Of a DNA stretch of 64,000 nt, positions 49,716 through 58,720 are shown one piece after another. The position numbers and the translations under genes were made by a program. The stretch covers positions 15,537-79,536 of the forward strand of contig CAAGPL010000009.1 in the NCBI GenBank assembly GCA_900771805.1, given 5' to 3'. Below the pieces are notes generated by a model. The model was not told the DNA's origin. It saw nothing but the letters and a program-made list of their open reading frames with translations, and ran no database searches. This DNA comes from Bacilli bacterium. Its GTDB lineage: Bacteria > Bacillota_I > Bacilli_A > RF39 > UBA660. How positions within the stretch are numbered: position 1 is the stretch's first letter; each line of letters starts with the position of its first letter.

Positions 49716-51587
49716 ATGAAAAAAATAAATGGAGTAGTAAATAAAAAAATCACAAAAATTTTAGTATTTGTGGTATTAGATGTATTAGCTTTAATTTTGT
49801 CTTCACTGGCATCAGTAGGACTAAGATTTGATTTTAGCAATATACCATCTAATTATTTATTAAATTCATATAGATATTTAATATATGATTTTATAATAAT
49901 GTTTGTAATTTTTATGTTTTTTAAGTTATATACAAGTATGTGGACTTATGCTTCAATTGTAGAACTTATTGATATAATTTTTTCTTGTATATTTTTTGAA
50001 TGTGTAAGTTATGCTTATAAAGGTATGTTTAAAATTGAAATGCCAAGAAGTTATTATATAATCCAATTGTTATTATTAATATTATTTGTATGTATGTCTA
50101 GATTTTCTTTTAGGTTTATAAGATTTTTGATAATAAATGTTGAAAATAAAAGAAAAAAGAATAATACTATGATAATAGGTGCTGGTTCAGCAGGTAAATT
50201 ATTAATTAATGAAATCAATAATAACCAAAAAGAATTTACAAATAGAATAATGTGTATTATTGATGATGATAAAAATAAAAATGGTACCTATATAAATGGC
50301 ATACCAGTAGTAGGCGGAAGAAAAGAAATACAAAAATATTGTACTAAATATAATATAAATGAAATTATAATAGCAATACCATCTGCCTCAAAAGAAGTTA
50401 TTGGAAAAATTTCAGAAGAATGTTCTAAAACAAAATGTAATATAAAAATATTACCAGCTATAACAGCACTTATGGATGATAATGATTCTAAAGAAATAAT
50501 GAAGAAAATGAGACCACTTTCTTATGAAGATTTTTTAGGAAGGAATCAAATTGTAGTAGATAATAATGAAATAATAAAACAAATAAAGGATAAAGTTATT
50601 TTGGTAACTGGTGGTGGAGGTTCTATTGGTTCAGAACTTTCAAGACAAATTGCAAAAGCAAATCCAAAACAATTGATAATATTTGATATATATGAAAATA
50701 ATGCCTATGATATAGAGCAAGAATTAAAAAGAAATTATCCAAAATTAAATCTAAAAGCTATTATAGGATCTGTTAGAGATTATGATAGATTAGAAGATGT
50801 ATTTAAAACTTATAAACCAGATGCAGTATTTCATGCAGCAGCTCATAAACACGTACCACTTATGGAAGTAAGTCCTAATGAAGCTATTAAAAATAACTGT
50901 TTAGGAACACTTAATGCGGCTAAATTAGCAGATAAATATAAAGTTAAGAGATTTGTATTAATATCAACTGATAAAGCTGTAAGGCCTACAAACGTAATGG
51001 GAGCAACTAAAAGAATATGTGAAATGATAGTGCAAAGCTATGATAAAAAATCAAAAAATACTGAATATGTTGCAGTAAGATTTGGTAACGTGCTTGGTAG
51101 TAATGGTTCTGTAATTCCTTTATTTTTAAAACAAATAGAAAACGGAGGACCCGTTACAGTTACGCATAAGGAGATAACTAGATTCTTTATGACAATACCA
51201 GAAGCAGTAAGTTTAGTACTTCAAGCAAGCGTATATGCTAATGGTGGGGAAATATTTGTTTTAGATATGGGTAAGCCAGTTAAAATATATGATTTAGCAA
51301 AAAAAATAATTAGGTATAAAGGTTTTGAACCTAATGTTGATATAAAAATAGAAATAACTGGTTTAAGACCTGGTGAAAAACTTTATGAAGAAATATTAAT
51401 GGATGAAGAAGGCTTAAAAGAAACTCCAAATAAGTTAATACACATAGGTAAACCAATTAAATTTGATTCTAAAAAATTTGAAAAAAATCTTGAAAATCTA
51501 ATTAAATCATCATATGAAAATAAGAATGATATTAAAGAAAAAGTAGCTAAAATAGTTACAACTTATAAAATAGATAAGAAAAACTAG
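49716..51587 (+). CDS. Membrane UDP-GlcNAc 4,6-dehydratase (PglF/CapD family)
   Basis: 623 residues. Four N-terminal membrane helices (to ~145) precede a Rossmann-like domain (IIGAGSAGKLLINEI). The catalytic SDR domain has GGGGSIGSELSRQ (~297), HAAAHKHVPLME, and the SMK-type triad with STDKA then VMGATKR, where Met replaces the usual Tyr as in PglF and WbpM. It makes UDP-4-keto-6-deoxy-GlcNAc. The next gene is the matching aminotransferase, so the product is probably UDP-4-amino-4,6-dideoxy sugar. A hairpin at the stop lets this gene be partly separated from those after it. Confidence 0.94.
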   Translation: MKKINGVVNKKITKILVFVVLDVLALILSSLASVGLRFDFSNIPSNYLLNSYRYLIYDFIIMFVIFMFFKLYTSMWTYASIVELIDIIFSCIFFECVSYAYKGMFKIEMPRSYYIIQLLLLILFVCMSRFSFRFIRFLIINVENKRKKNNTMIIGAGSAGKLLINEINNNQKEFTNRIMCIIDDDKNKNGTYINGIPVVGGRKEIQKYCTKYNINEIIIAIPSASKEVIGKISEECSKTKCNIKILPAITALMDDNDSKEIMKKMRPLSYEDFLGRNQIVVDNNEIIKQIKDKVILVTGGGGSIGSELSRQIAKANPKQLIIFDIYENNAYDIEQELKRNYPKLNLKAIIGSVRDYDRLEDVFKTYKPDAVFHAAAHKHVPLMEVSPNEAIKNNCLGTLNAAKLADKYKVKRFVLISTDKAVRPTNVMGATKRICEMIVQSYDKKSKNTEYVAVRFGNVLGSNGSVIPLFLKQIENGGPVTVTHKEITRFFMTIPEAVSLVLQASVYANGGEIFVLDMGKPVKIYDLAKKIIRYKGFEPNVDIKIEITGLRPGEKLYEEILMDEEGLKETPNKLIHIGKPIKFDSKKFEKNLENLIKSSYENKNDIKEKVAKIVTTYKIDKKN

Positions 51588-51616
51588 TTAATGAAATGTT
51601 AACTAGTTTGTTTTTT
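51581..51616 (+). terminator. Hairpin after the dehydratase gene
   Basis: aaactagttaa / ttaactagttt with a 7-nt loop and gtttttt tail. Confidence 0.8.
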
Positions 51617-51704
51617 ATAAATAATTACATATATGAATTGCGTAATTTGTCATTTAATAGTATAATCAAATAAGTAGTATGTATAAAAGAATGGAGTAGA
51701 AATT

Positions 51705-52937
51705 ATGTTAAAACCTTTTGAAAAGAAAATTTGGTTATCATCTCCAACCATGCACGATGGAGATGAAATGAAATTTGTAAAAGAAGCTTATGATACTAAT
51801 TGGATGAGTACAGTAGGAGCTAATATTAATGAAATAGAAAATATGATTTGCAATAAAGTTGGTTGTAAATATGCAGTAGCTTTATCATCAGGTACATCAG
51901 CACTTCATTTAGCAATGAAACTTGCAAAAGTTAAAGTAGGAGATAAGGTATTTTGTTCTGATATGACTTTTGCAGCAACTGTAAATCCAGTTGTATATGA
52001 AGGTGCTATACCAGTATTTATTGATACTGAATATGATACTTGGAATATGGATCCTAAAGCATTAGAAAAAGCTTTTGAAATTTATCCTGACGTAAAAGTT
52101 GTTGTTGTTGCACATTTATATGGAACACCAGGAAAAATAGACGAAATTAAAAAAATATGTGATAAACATAATGCAATTATTATAGAAGATGCAGCCGAAA
52201 GTTTAGGGGCAACTTATAAAGGAAAACAAACTGGTACGTTTGGTAAGTATAATTGTATTTCTTTTAATGGTAACAAAATAATAACAGGATCATCTGGAGG
52301 TATGCTTTTAACGGATGATTTAGAGGCTTTAAATAAAGCAAAAAAATGGTCAACACAATCAAGAGAAAATGCTTCTTGGTATCAACATGAAGAAGTTGGA
52401 TATAACTACAGAATGAGTAATGTAATTGCAGGCGTTGTAAGAGGACAAATACCACATTTAGAAGAACATATAGCACAAAAAAAAGCAATATATGAAAGAT
52501 ATGAAAAAGGATTTAAAGATTTACCTGTTAAGATGAATCCTATAGATTTAAAAAATAGCACTCCTAATTACTGGCTATCTTGTATGATAATTGATAAAGA
52601 AGCTATGTGCAAACAAGTAAGAGGAGAACAAGACGTATGCTATATAAGTGAGAAGGGTAAAACTTGTCCTACAGAAATACTAGAGAATTTAGCAAAGTAT
52701 AATGCTGAAGGAAGACCTATTTGGAAACCTATGCATATGCAACCTATTTTTAGAATGAATCCTTTTATTACTAGAAATGGTAACGGAAGAGCACAAACTA
52801 ATGCATATATAGATGGTATTTCAACAGATATCGGAATGGATATATTTAATAGAGGATTATGTTTACCTAGTGATAATAAGATGACAAAAGAACAACAAGA
52901 TATTATTATAGAAATAATAAAAAATTGTTTTAAATAA
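51705..52937 (+). CDS. DegT/DnrJ/EryC1-type sugar aminotransferase (PglE-like)
   Basis: This 410-residue PLP enzyme of the sugar aminotransferase family has YAVALSSGTSALHLAMKLA, IIEDAAESLGATYKGKQTGTFG, and the PLP-lysine region SFNGNKIITGSSGG with Lys in NGNK. It should transaminate the 4-keto sugar made by the preceding gene. Its C-terminal third is longer than usual, with a C-K-Q-V...C-Y-I-S-E-K-G-K-T-C-P insertion. A spacer of ~117 nt separates it from the dehydratase gene. Confidence 0.93.
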   Translation: MLKPFEKKIWLSSPTMHDGDEMKFVKEAYDTNWMSTVGANINEIENMICNKVGCKYAVALSSGTSALHLAMKLAKVKVGDKVFCSDMTFAATVNPVVYEGAIPVFIDTEYDTWNMDPKALEKAFEIYPDVKVVVVAHLYGTPGKIDEIKKICDKHNAIIIEDAAESLGATYKGKQTGTFGKYNCISFNGNKIITGSSGGMLLTDDLEALNKAKKWSTQSRENASWYQHEEVGYNYRMSNVIAGVVRGQIPHLEEHIAQKKAIYERYEKGFKDLPVKMNPIDLKNSTPNYWLSCMIIDKEAMCKQVRGEQDVCYISEKGKTCPTEILENLAKYNAEGRPIWKPMHMQPIFRMNPFITRNGNGRAQTNAYIDGISTDIGMDIFNRGLCLPSDNKMTKEQQDIIIEIIKNCFK

Positions 52938-52955
52938 TAGAATGGAGGAAAGAAA

Positions 52956-54398
52956 GTGTATAAAAAATATGTAAAGAGAATTCTTGACATAATTCTTTCG
53001 CTTTTAGTAATAATTATTTTGTCTCCATTATTAATTATTATTTCTATTCTTGTTTTAATATTTATGGGAAGACCAATTATATTTAAACAAGCAAGACCGG
53101 GATATAAAAATAAAATTTTTAATATGATTAAATTTAGAACAATGACAAATAAAAAAGATAAAAATGGTAATTTATTACCTGATGAACAAAGATTGCCTAA
53201 ATTTGGAAAAATTTTAAGATCAACTTCTCTTGATGAATTACCAGAATTATTTAACATTTTATTTGGAAAAATGTCGTTCATCGGACCTAGACCAATGTTA
53301 GTAAGGGATATGGTGTTTTTTGATAAGGAAATATTAAAAAGACAAGATGTAATGCCCGGACTTACTGGATGGGCTCAAGCAAATGGTAGAAACTCATTGA
53401 CTTGGGATGATAGATTTAAATATGATTTATACTATGTTGAAAATTTAACATTGTTAACAGATATTAAAACAATATTTTTGACAATTAAGACTGTTTTATC
53501 AAAAGAAGGAATCGGAGAAGATGGTGGAGATTTGTCAATTGATTATGGTGATTATTTACTAAAGCATAAAAGAATAACTAAAAAAGAATATGATAAAAAA
53601 CAAGAAGAAGCAAATGATTTATTAAATGGTATTTATTTTAGAAAAAAAGAAGAATTAGTTTCAATAATAATGCCATCTTATAATACTGATGCTTTTATAT
53701 CAGAATCTATTGAATCAGTATTAAATCAGTCATATACTAATTGGGAACTGATAATTGTTGATGATTGTTCGAATGATAAAACTAAAAAAGTTGTTAAAAA
53801 ATATTTAAAAGATAAACGTATAAAATATCTTGAAAATAAAGAAAATAGTGGAGCTGCTATATCTAGAAACAAAGCTATAAAAGAATCAAATGGAAAATAT
53901 ATAGCTTTCTTGGATAGCGATGATATTTGGCATAAAGATAAATTACTAAAACAAATAGCTTTTATGAGGAAAAATGGTTATGATTTTACTTATACAAAAT
54001 ATGAATTAATTGATGAAGAGTCTAAATCATTAAATAAAATTGTATCAGGCCCCAAAAAAATCTCAAAAACAGGAATGTATAATTATTGTTGGCCGGGATG
54101 TTTAACTGTTATGTATAATCAAAACAAAGTTGGATTAGTTCAAATAGAAGATTTGAAGAAAAATAATGATTATGCAATTTGGTTAAAGGTTATTAAAAAT
54201 GCAAAATGTTATTTATTAGATGAAAATTTAGCTAAATATAGAATTAGAACAGGTTCTATATCTAGAAATAATAAGATTAAATTAATAAAACATCATTATA
54301 TACTATATAGATATGGTGAACATAGGAGCATTATAGCATCAAGTATATTAACTTTAAGAAATTTATTTTTTGGAGTTATTAAAAAAATATTTTATTAA
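52956..54398 (+). CDS. Fused phosphoglycosyl transferase and GT2 glycosyltransferase
   Basis: 480 residues, GTG start after ggaggaaag. Residues 1-~200 are a small monotopic phosphoglycosyl transferase of the PglC type. It has a re-entrant N-terminal helix, KQARPGYKNKIFNMIKFRTM, the Asp-Glu dyad in SLDELPELFNILFGKMSFIGPRP, and MPGLTGWAQANGRN. After a ~30-residue linker, residues ~234-440 are a GT-A glycosyltransferase (SIIMPSYNTDAFISESIESV; D-x-D in LDSDDIW). It would load the first sugar phosphate on undecaprenyl phosphate and add the second sugar. No frameshift or internal start separates the halves. Confidence 0.92.
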   Translation: MYKKYVKRILDIILSLLVIIILSPLLIIISILVLIFMGRPIIFKQARPGYKNKIFNMIKFRTMTNKKDKNGNLLPDEQRLPKFGKILRSTSLDELPELFNILFGKMSFIGPRPMLVRDMVFFDKEILKRQDVMPGLTGWAQANGRNSLTWDDRFKYDLYYVENLTLLTDIKTIFLTIKTVLSKEGIGEDGGDLSIDYGDYLLKHKRITKKEYDKKQEEANDLLNGIYFRKKEELVSIIMPSYNTDAFISESIESVLNQSYTNWELIIVDDCSNDKTKKVVKKYLKDKRIKYLENKENSGAAISRNKAIKESNGKYIAFLDSDDIWHKDKLLKQIAFMRKNGYDFTYTKYELIDEESKSLNKIVSGPKKISKTGMYNYCWPGCLTVMYNQNKVGLVQIEDLKKNNDYAIWLKVIKNAKCYLLDENLAKYRIRTGSISRNNKIKLIKHHYILYRYGEHRSIIASSILTLRNLFFGVIKKIFY

Positions 54399-54411
54399 TG
54401 GAGGTGAAAAT

Positions 54412-55488
54412 ATGAATTTATTAGTAGCGGTTGCAGATTATCCGGATAATAACGGAAATGTTAAACTAATGTATGTTCATACCAGAAATATTTATTATAA
54501 AAAGACTGGAATAGATGTTACCGTTCTTAATTTTGCCGCAAAAAACTGTTATAACTATGAAGGAATAAACGTCATAGATTATTCTACTTATAAAAAACAA
54601 TCAAAAAAATACAGTTTATTATTGTGTCATGCTTCAAATTTAAGAAATCATTACTTATTTTTAAAAAAATATGAAAAAAATTTTAATAAAATAATATTTT
54701 TCTATCATGGCCATGAAGTTTTAAAAATTAACAAAGTATATTCTAAACCATATTTTTATGTATCAAACAGTAAGATTCAATATTATTTACAGGAAATATA
54801 TGATTCATTTAAATTATTTGTGTGGCGTAAATATTTACCAAAAATCAAAGAAAAATCTTATTATATATTTGTAAGTAATTGGATGAAAGAAGAATTTCTT
54901 AAATGGGTAAATTTAGATGAGTCAATGCTTGAAGGTAGATTTTCAATTACTTATAATAATGTAGGAGAAATATTTGAGAAAAAGAAATTTAATGAAAAAA
55001 CAAAAAAAGATTATGACTTTATTACTATTAGAAATAATTTAGATGGTTCAAAATATGCTATTGATATTGTTAATAAAATGGCTTTTAATACACCAAATAA
55101 AAAATTCTTAGTTATTGGTAAAGGTAAATTTTTTGATTTTAATAAAAAGGCACCAAATATTACTTGGGTTAGTAAATCATTGAGTCATGAAGAAATTATT
55201 TTTCAATTACAAAAATCTAAATTTGCATTAATGCCTACCAGAACAGATGCTCAAGGTCTTATGATGTGTGAGATGGCTGCATTTGGTATTCCAGTTATTA
55301 CGTCAGATATCCCTGTTTGTCATGAGGTATTTGAAAAATTTGAAAATGTTTATTACATAAATAATGAAATTGATTTTAATTTAAATAAATTTACAGATTC
55401 AATGTCTAAATCTCTTAAACATAAAAAATATTATATCCATGAAACAGTTTCAAAAGAAGTTGAAATTATAAAAGAAGTGGTAAAATGA
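54412..55488 (+). CDS. GT4-type glycosyltransferase
   Basis: 358 residues from the ATG at 54412 (after ggaggtga). The C-terminal GT-B domain has FDFITIRNNLDGSKYAIDIV and TDAQGLMMCEMAAFGIPVITSDIPVCHEVFE, with the Glu-x7-Glu-like sugar-nucleotide site. The N-terminal domain is divergent. It is an inverting or retaining GT-B enzyme acting on the lipid-linked intermediate in the cytoplasm; donor unknown. Its TGA overlaps the next start (ATGA). Confidence 0.85.
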   Translation: MNLLVAVADYPDNNGNVKLMYVHTRNIYYKKTGIDVTVLNFAAKNCYNYEGINVIDYSTYKKQSKKYSLLLCHASNLRNHYLFLKKYEKNFNKIIFFYHGHEVLKINKVYSKPYFYVSNSKIQYYLQEIYDSFKLFVWRKYLPKIKEKSYYIFVSNWMKEEFLKWVNLDESMLEGRFSITYNNVGEIFEKKKFNEKTKKDYDFITIRNNLDGSKYAIDIVNKMAFNTPNKKFLVIGKGKFFDFNKKAPNITWVSKSLSHEEIIFQLQKSKFALMPTRTDAQGLMMCEMAAFGIPVITSDIPVCHEVFEKFENVYYINNEIDFNLNKFTDSMSKSLKHKKYYIHETVSKEVEIIKEVVK

Positions 55489-56729
55489 AAATAAGTTTAA
55501 ATAAAAATAATATTTTTAATTTTATAAGAAGTCTAATTATAATTATTTTTTTTGTCTCTTCAATATGTTTTTGGGAAGAAAGTAAATTAAATTTTTTAAT
55601 GATATCTGACTTAGTTATAATATTACTTACATTTTTAGTAATTTTTTACAAAAAAAACATTTTACTAAAATTGTTGAGTTATAAAGTTTTTTATTGGATA
55701 ATATTTAATTTTACTATGTTTGAATTTTATGGAATATTTTTTTTGAGAACTGGTACTTTTAATTGGGATTTTATTCTGTTAAATGGAATTTTATTATTGT
55801 GTCTTTCAATGATATTCTTATCATATGATACAAGTAATGAAATAATAGATTCTCTGATTATATCCTCTAAGATATCTATAATTATAGTTTTTTGTTATAT
55901 GATTAACACTGGAGTTATAAATTTTTCTAGCATAACATTTGGTTCTAGACTTGGCGATACTTTGAGTGGAAATGTTAATATTGTTGCTACTTGTTTGGGA
56001 ATATTATTTTTATTTAGTTTTTATTCGGTTATATTAAAAGAAAAAAGAACAATAATTGGAATTGTAACGAGTTTAATTTCCGTTTTATGCATGTTATTAA
56101 CTGGTTCTAAGAAAGCTATAATAATTTTACTTGTTTCACTAATAATGTGGTTTTTTATTTATAAAAAAAAGTCTAAATATTTTAATTTTATATTGCTAAT
56201 TATTATTTTATTTTATATGATTTTTAATATTCCAATATTATATGATACAATTGGTTTTAGAATTATAGATATGTTTGCAACTTTAGGTATTGGTAAAGCT
56301 GTAACAACCGCTTCATCTACAGCAATAAGATTAGATTTTGTAAAAATTGGTTTTATGTCATTTTTGAAAAATCCATTGTTTGGTGGTGGAATAAATTATT
56401 TCCAATACATTAATAAAACATTGTATTATTCTCATAACAATTATATTGAAATATTAAATAGTTTTGGCATATTTGGAATCATTTTATACTATTTAAATTC
56501 TATTAAATGTCTGATATATTTCTTGAAAAATAAAAAACATAATAGAAATTTATATTTTCTATGTATATTTATGATTATTTTAAAATACATTCTTGATATA
56601 TCGATGGTTTCATTTTCAAGTTTAGCAATATTTTATTTATTATTTATTATTCCATCTATTGTAGCAACCAATGAATTTGTAAAGGAGAAAAAAAATGAAA
56701 ATTTTAATTGTTCATCCTTCATTGAGTAG
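55485..56729 (+). CDS. O-antigen polymerase-like protein (Wzy)
   Basis: This 414-residue integral membrane protein has about eleven hydrophobic segments and a central loop with TGSKKAIIILLVS and, later, the periplasmic-type loop containing STAIRLDFVKIGFMSFLKNPLFGGGINYFQYINKTLYYSHNNYIEIL. The S-H-N-x-Y-I-E motif is typical of the Wzy/ligase family. It polymerises repeat units outside the membrane after flipping. It overlaps the next glycosyltransferase gene by 35 nt. Confidence 0.88.
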   Translation: MKISLNKNNIFNFIRSLIIIIFFVSSICFWEESKLNFLMISDLVIILLTFLVIFYKKNILLKLLSYKVFYWIIFNFTMFEFYGIFFLRTGTFNWDFILLNGILLLCLSMIFLSYDTSNEIIDSLIISSKISIIIVFCYMINTGVINFSSITFGSRLGDTLSGNVNIVATCLGILFLFSFYSVILKEKRTIIGIVTSLISVLCMLLTGSKKAIIILLVSLIMWFFIYKKKSKYFNFILLIIILFYMIFNIPILYDTIGFRIIDMFATLGIGKAVTTASSTAIRLDFVKIGFMSFLKNPLFGGGINYFQYINKTLYYSHNNYIEILNSFGIFGIILYYLNSIKCLIYFLKNKKHNRNLYFLCIFMIILKYILDISMVSFSSLAIFYLLFIIPSIVATNEFVKEKKNENFNCSSFIE

Positions 56730-57795
56730 TGGAGGAGCAGAAAAAATAATAGCATTTATTAGTAATGTGTTAACTAAAAAATATGATGTTTCTTTACTTT
56801 TATTAAAAAATGAAATGGTATCATTACCAATAGATAAGAAAATAAAAATAATCACTAAAAACTGCTATAGTTCACAACCGATTTTTGGAAAATATATATT
56901 TTCAGGAATAAAAAAAATAAATAATATGAAACATGAAATAAAAAAATGCATAGAAATTGAGAATCCAAATTTAATAATTTGCTTTGATTTAAGAGTATTA
57001 TTAACTTTAAGCTTTCTTGGCAAAAGAATTTTAACAAAAACTTTATTTTCTGAGAGAGCAGATCCATATGAAAATCCTATTTATTGGCAATTGATATTGA
57101 AAAAAATATATAAATCAGTTAGATATATCGTGTTTCAAACAAGTGGTGCTAGAGATTTTTATAGTTATGAATTGAGAAATAAAAGTAGAATTATTTATAA
57201 TCCTGCTTTGAATAGAAATTTGAATGCATCTTGCAAAGTTATTGAAAAATCTGATTCTAATAAAATAATATTTTCCGCAGGAAGATTGCAGTATAGGAAG
57301 GGATATGATTTATTAATCAAAGCTTTTTCTACTGTTAATGAATTAAAAAAAGATTATAAATTAGTAATTTATGGTGAAGGAGAAGAAAAAGATAATCTGT
57401 TATCATTAGTAAAAAAATTGAATTTATCTAAAAAGGTTATTTTCAAATCACCAGTACCTAATGTAATAGAAAAAAATAGGAACTCAGAATTATTTGTTTT
57501 ACCATCAAGATCTGAAGGAATACCAAATATTTTAATAGAGGCTATGTATGAAGGAATTCCAGCCATTACTACTGATTGTTCACCAGGTGGAGCTAGGTTA
57601 CTTTCTGATGATGGAAAGTATTGCTTAATTGCAAACAATAATGATTATAATTCAATAGCAGAAAAAATTATTTTTGCAATAAATAATAAACAATATATGG
57701 TTAATATGGCTTTAAAAGCAAAGAAAAGTTTGACTAGATTTGATGAAAAGAAAATAGCAAAGGAGTGGGAAGATGTTGTTAAAAAATTATTATAA
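56695..57795 (+). CDS. GT4-family glycosyltransferase
   Basis: 366 residues; GT-B fold. The start KILIVHPSLSSGGAEKIIAFI is a clear N-terminal glycine-rich loop. The C-terminal domain has IIFSAGRLQYRKGYDLLIKAF and the nucleotide-sugar site SRSEGIPNILIEAMYEGIPAITTDCSPGGARLL (Glu-x7-Glu). It adds a hexose or N-acetylhexosamine to the growing unit. The ATG follows aaaggag inside the polymerase gene, and the end overlaps the next gene by 23 nt. Confidence 0.92.
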   Translation: MKILIVHPSLSSGGAEKIIAFISNVLTKKYDVSLLLLKNEMVSLPIDKKIKIITKNCYSSQPIFGKYIFSGIKKINNMKHEIKKCIEIENPNLIICFDLRVLLTLSFLGKRILTKTLFSERADPYENPIYWQLILKKIYKSVRYIVFQTSGARDFYSYELRNKSRIIYNPALNRNLNASCKVIEKSDSNKIIFSAGRLQYRKGYDLLIKAFSTVNELKKDYKLVIYGEGEEKDNLLSLVKKLNLSKKVIFKSPVPNVIEKNRNSELFVLPSRSEGIPNILIEAMYEGIPAITTDCSPGGARLLSDDGKYCLIANNNDYNSIAEKIIFAINNKQYMVNMALKAKKSLTRFDEKKIAKEWEDVVKKLL

Positions 57796-58720
57796 TAAGG
57801 TAAAAATAAAAATTAAAGATTTTATATTATCATTTTTTTATTCTCCAATTGGTAGAATAATACCAGATGAACAATACATAAAAATCATTTATTTTTTAAG
57901 AACAAGAAAAAAAATAAATTTAAATAATCCTAGGAATTTTAATGAAAAATTACAGTGGTTAAAGTTAAATGAAAGAAATGAAAAATATACTAAAATGGTT
58001 GATAAGTATGAGGCAAAAAAATATGTTTCGGAGCAAATAGGAGAAAAATATATAATTCCAACACTTGGTGTATGGTCTACTTTTGATGATATTAATTTTA
58101 ATAATTTACCTAAACAATTTGTTTTAAAATGTACTCATGATTCAGGAGGACTAGTAATTTGTCAAGATAAAGATAAACTTGATAAGAATAAAGCAAGAAA
58201 AAAAATAAACAAATGTTTAAAAAGAAATTTTTATTATGTTGGGCGAGAATGGGTATATAAAGATGTTAAACCAAGAATAATTGCAGAAAGTTATATGAGT
58301 GATAATAAGAATGATGATGTAATGGGGTTAACAGATTATAAGTTTTTTTGTTTTAATGGAAAAGTTAAATTTTTATATATATCTAAAAATTTAACAAATC
58401 ATAAAAACGCAAGAATTAGTTTTGTAACACCTGAATGGAAAAAAGCACCATTTATTAGAAAGGACTATCTTCCATATGAACATCTTCCTAAAAAACCTAA
58501 AAAATTTAAACAAATGATTGAAATAGCTGAAAAATTATCAAAAAACATAGATTTTTTAAGAGTGGATTTATATGAAATTAATAGTGAAATCTATTTTTCT
58601 GAGTTGACATTTTTTCCGTGTAATGGATTATTTCCATTTTATCCTGAGATATGGAATGAAAAAATTGGTGATATGTTGGTTTTGAATAACTTTAATAGGA
58701 ATTTGAAAGATGAGAAGTAA
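57773..58720 (+). CDS. TupA-like ATP-grasp protein in the polysaccharide locus
   Basis: This 315-residue protein has the pattern NFNEKLQWLKLNERNEKYTKMVDKYEAKKYV, then FVLKCTHDSGGLVICQDKDKL, DYKFFCFNGKVKFLYISKN and LRVDLYEINSEIYFSELTFFPCNGLFPFYP, which are the ATP-binding and metal-binding parts of the TupA-like ATP-grasp family. These proteins are found in teichuronopeptide and capsule loci and are thought to attach amino acids or other groups through an amide bond. The substrate here is unknown. It overlaps both neighbours. Confidence 0.88.
   Translation: MLLKNYYNKVKIKIKDFILSFFYSPIGRIIPDEQYIKIIYFLRTRKKINLNNPRNFNEKLQWLKLNERNEKYTKMVDKYEAKKYVSEQIGEKYIIPTLGVWSTFDDINFNNLPKQFVLKCTHDSGGLVICQDKDKLDKNKARKKINKCLKRNFYYVGREWVYKDVKPRIIAESYMSDNKNDDVMGLTDYKFFCFNGKVKFLYISKNLTNHKNARISFVTPEWKKAPFIRKDYLPYEHLPKKPKKFKQMIEIAEKLSKNIDFLRVDLYEINSEIYFSELTFFPCNGLFPFYPEIWNEKIGDMLVLNNFNRNLKDEK

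Noticed and set aside
52640..53281. Long hydrophobic minus-strand reading across the aminotransferase and PGT genes
   Set aside because: Shadow of two well-supported genes; no ribosome site, and the AT-rich complement naturally yields hydrophobic codons.
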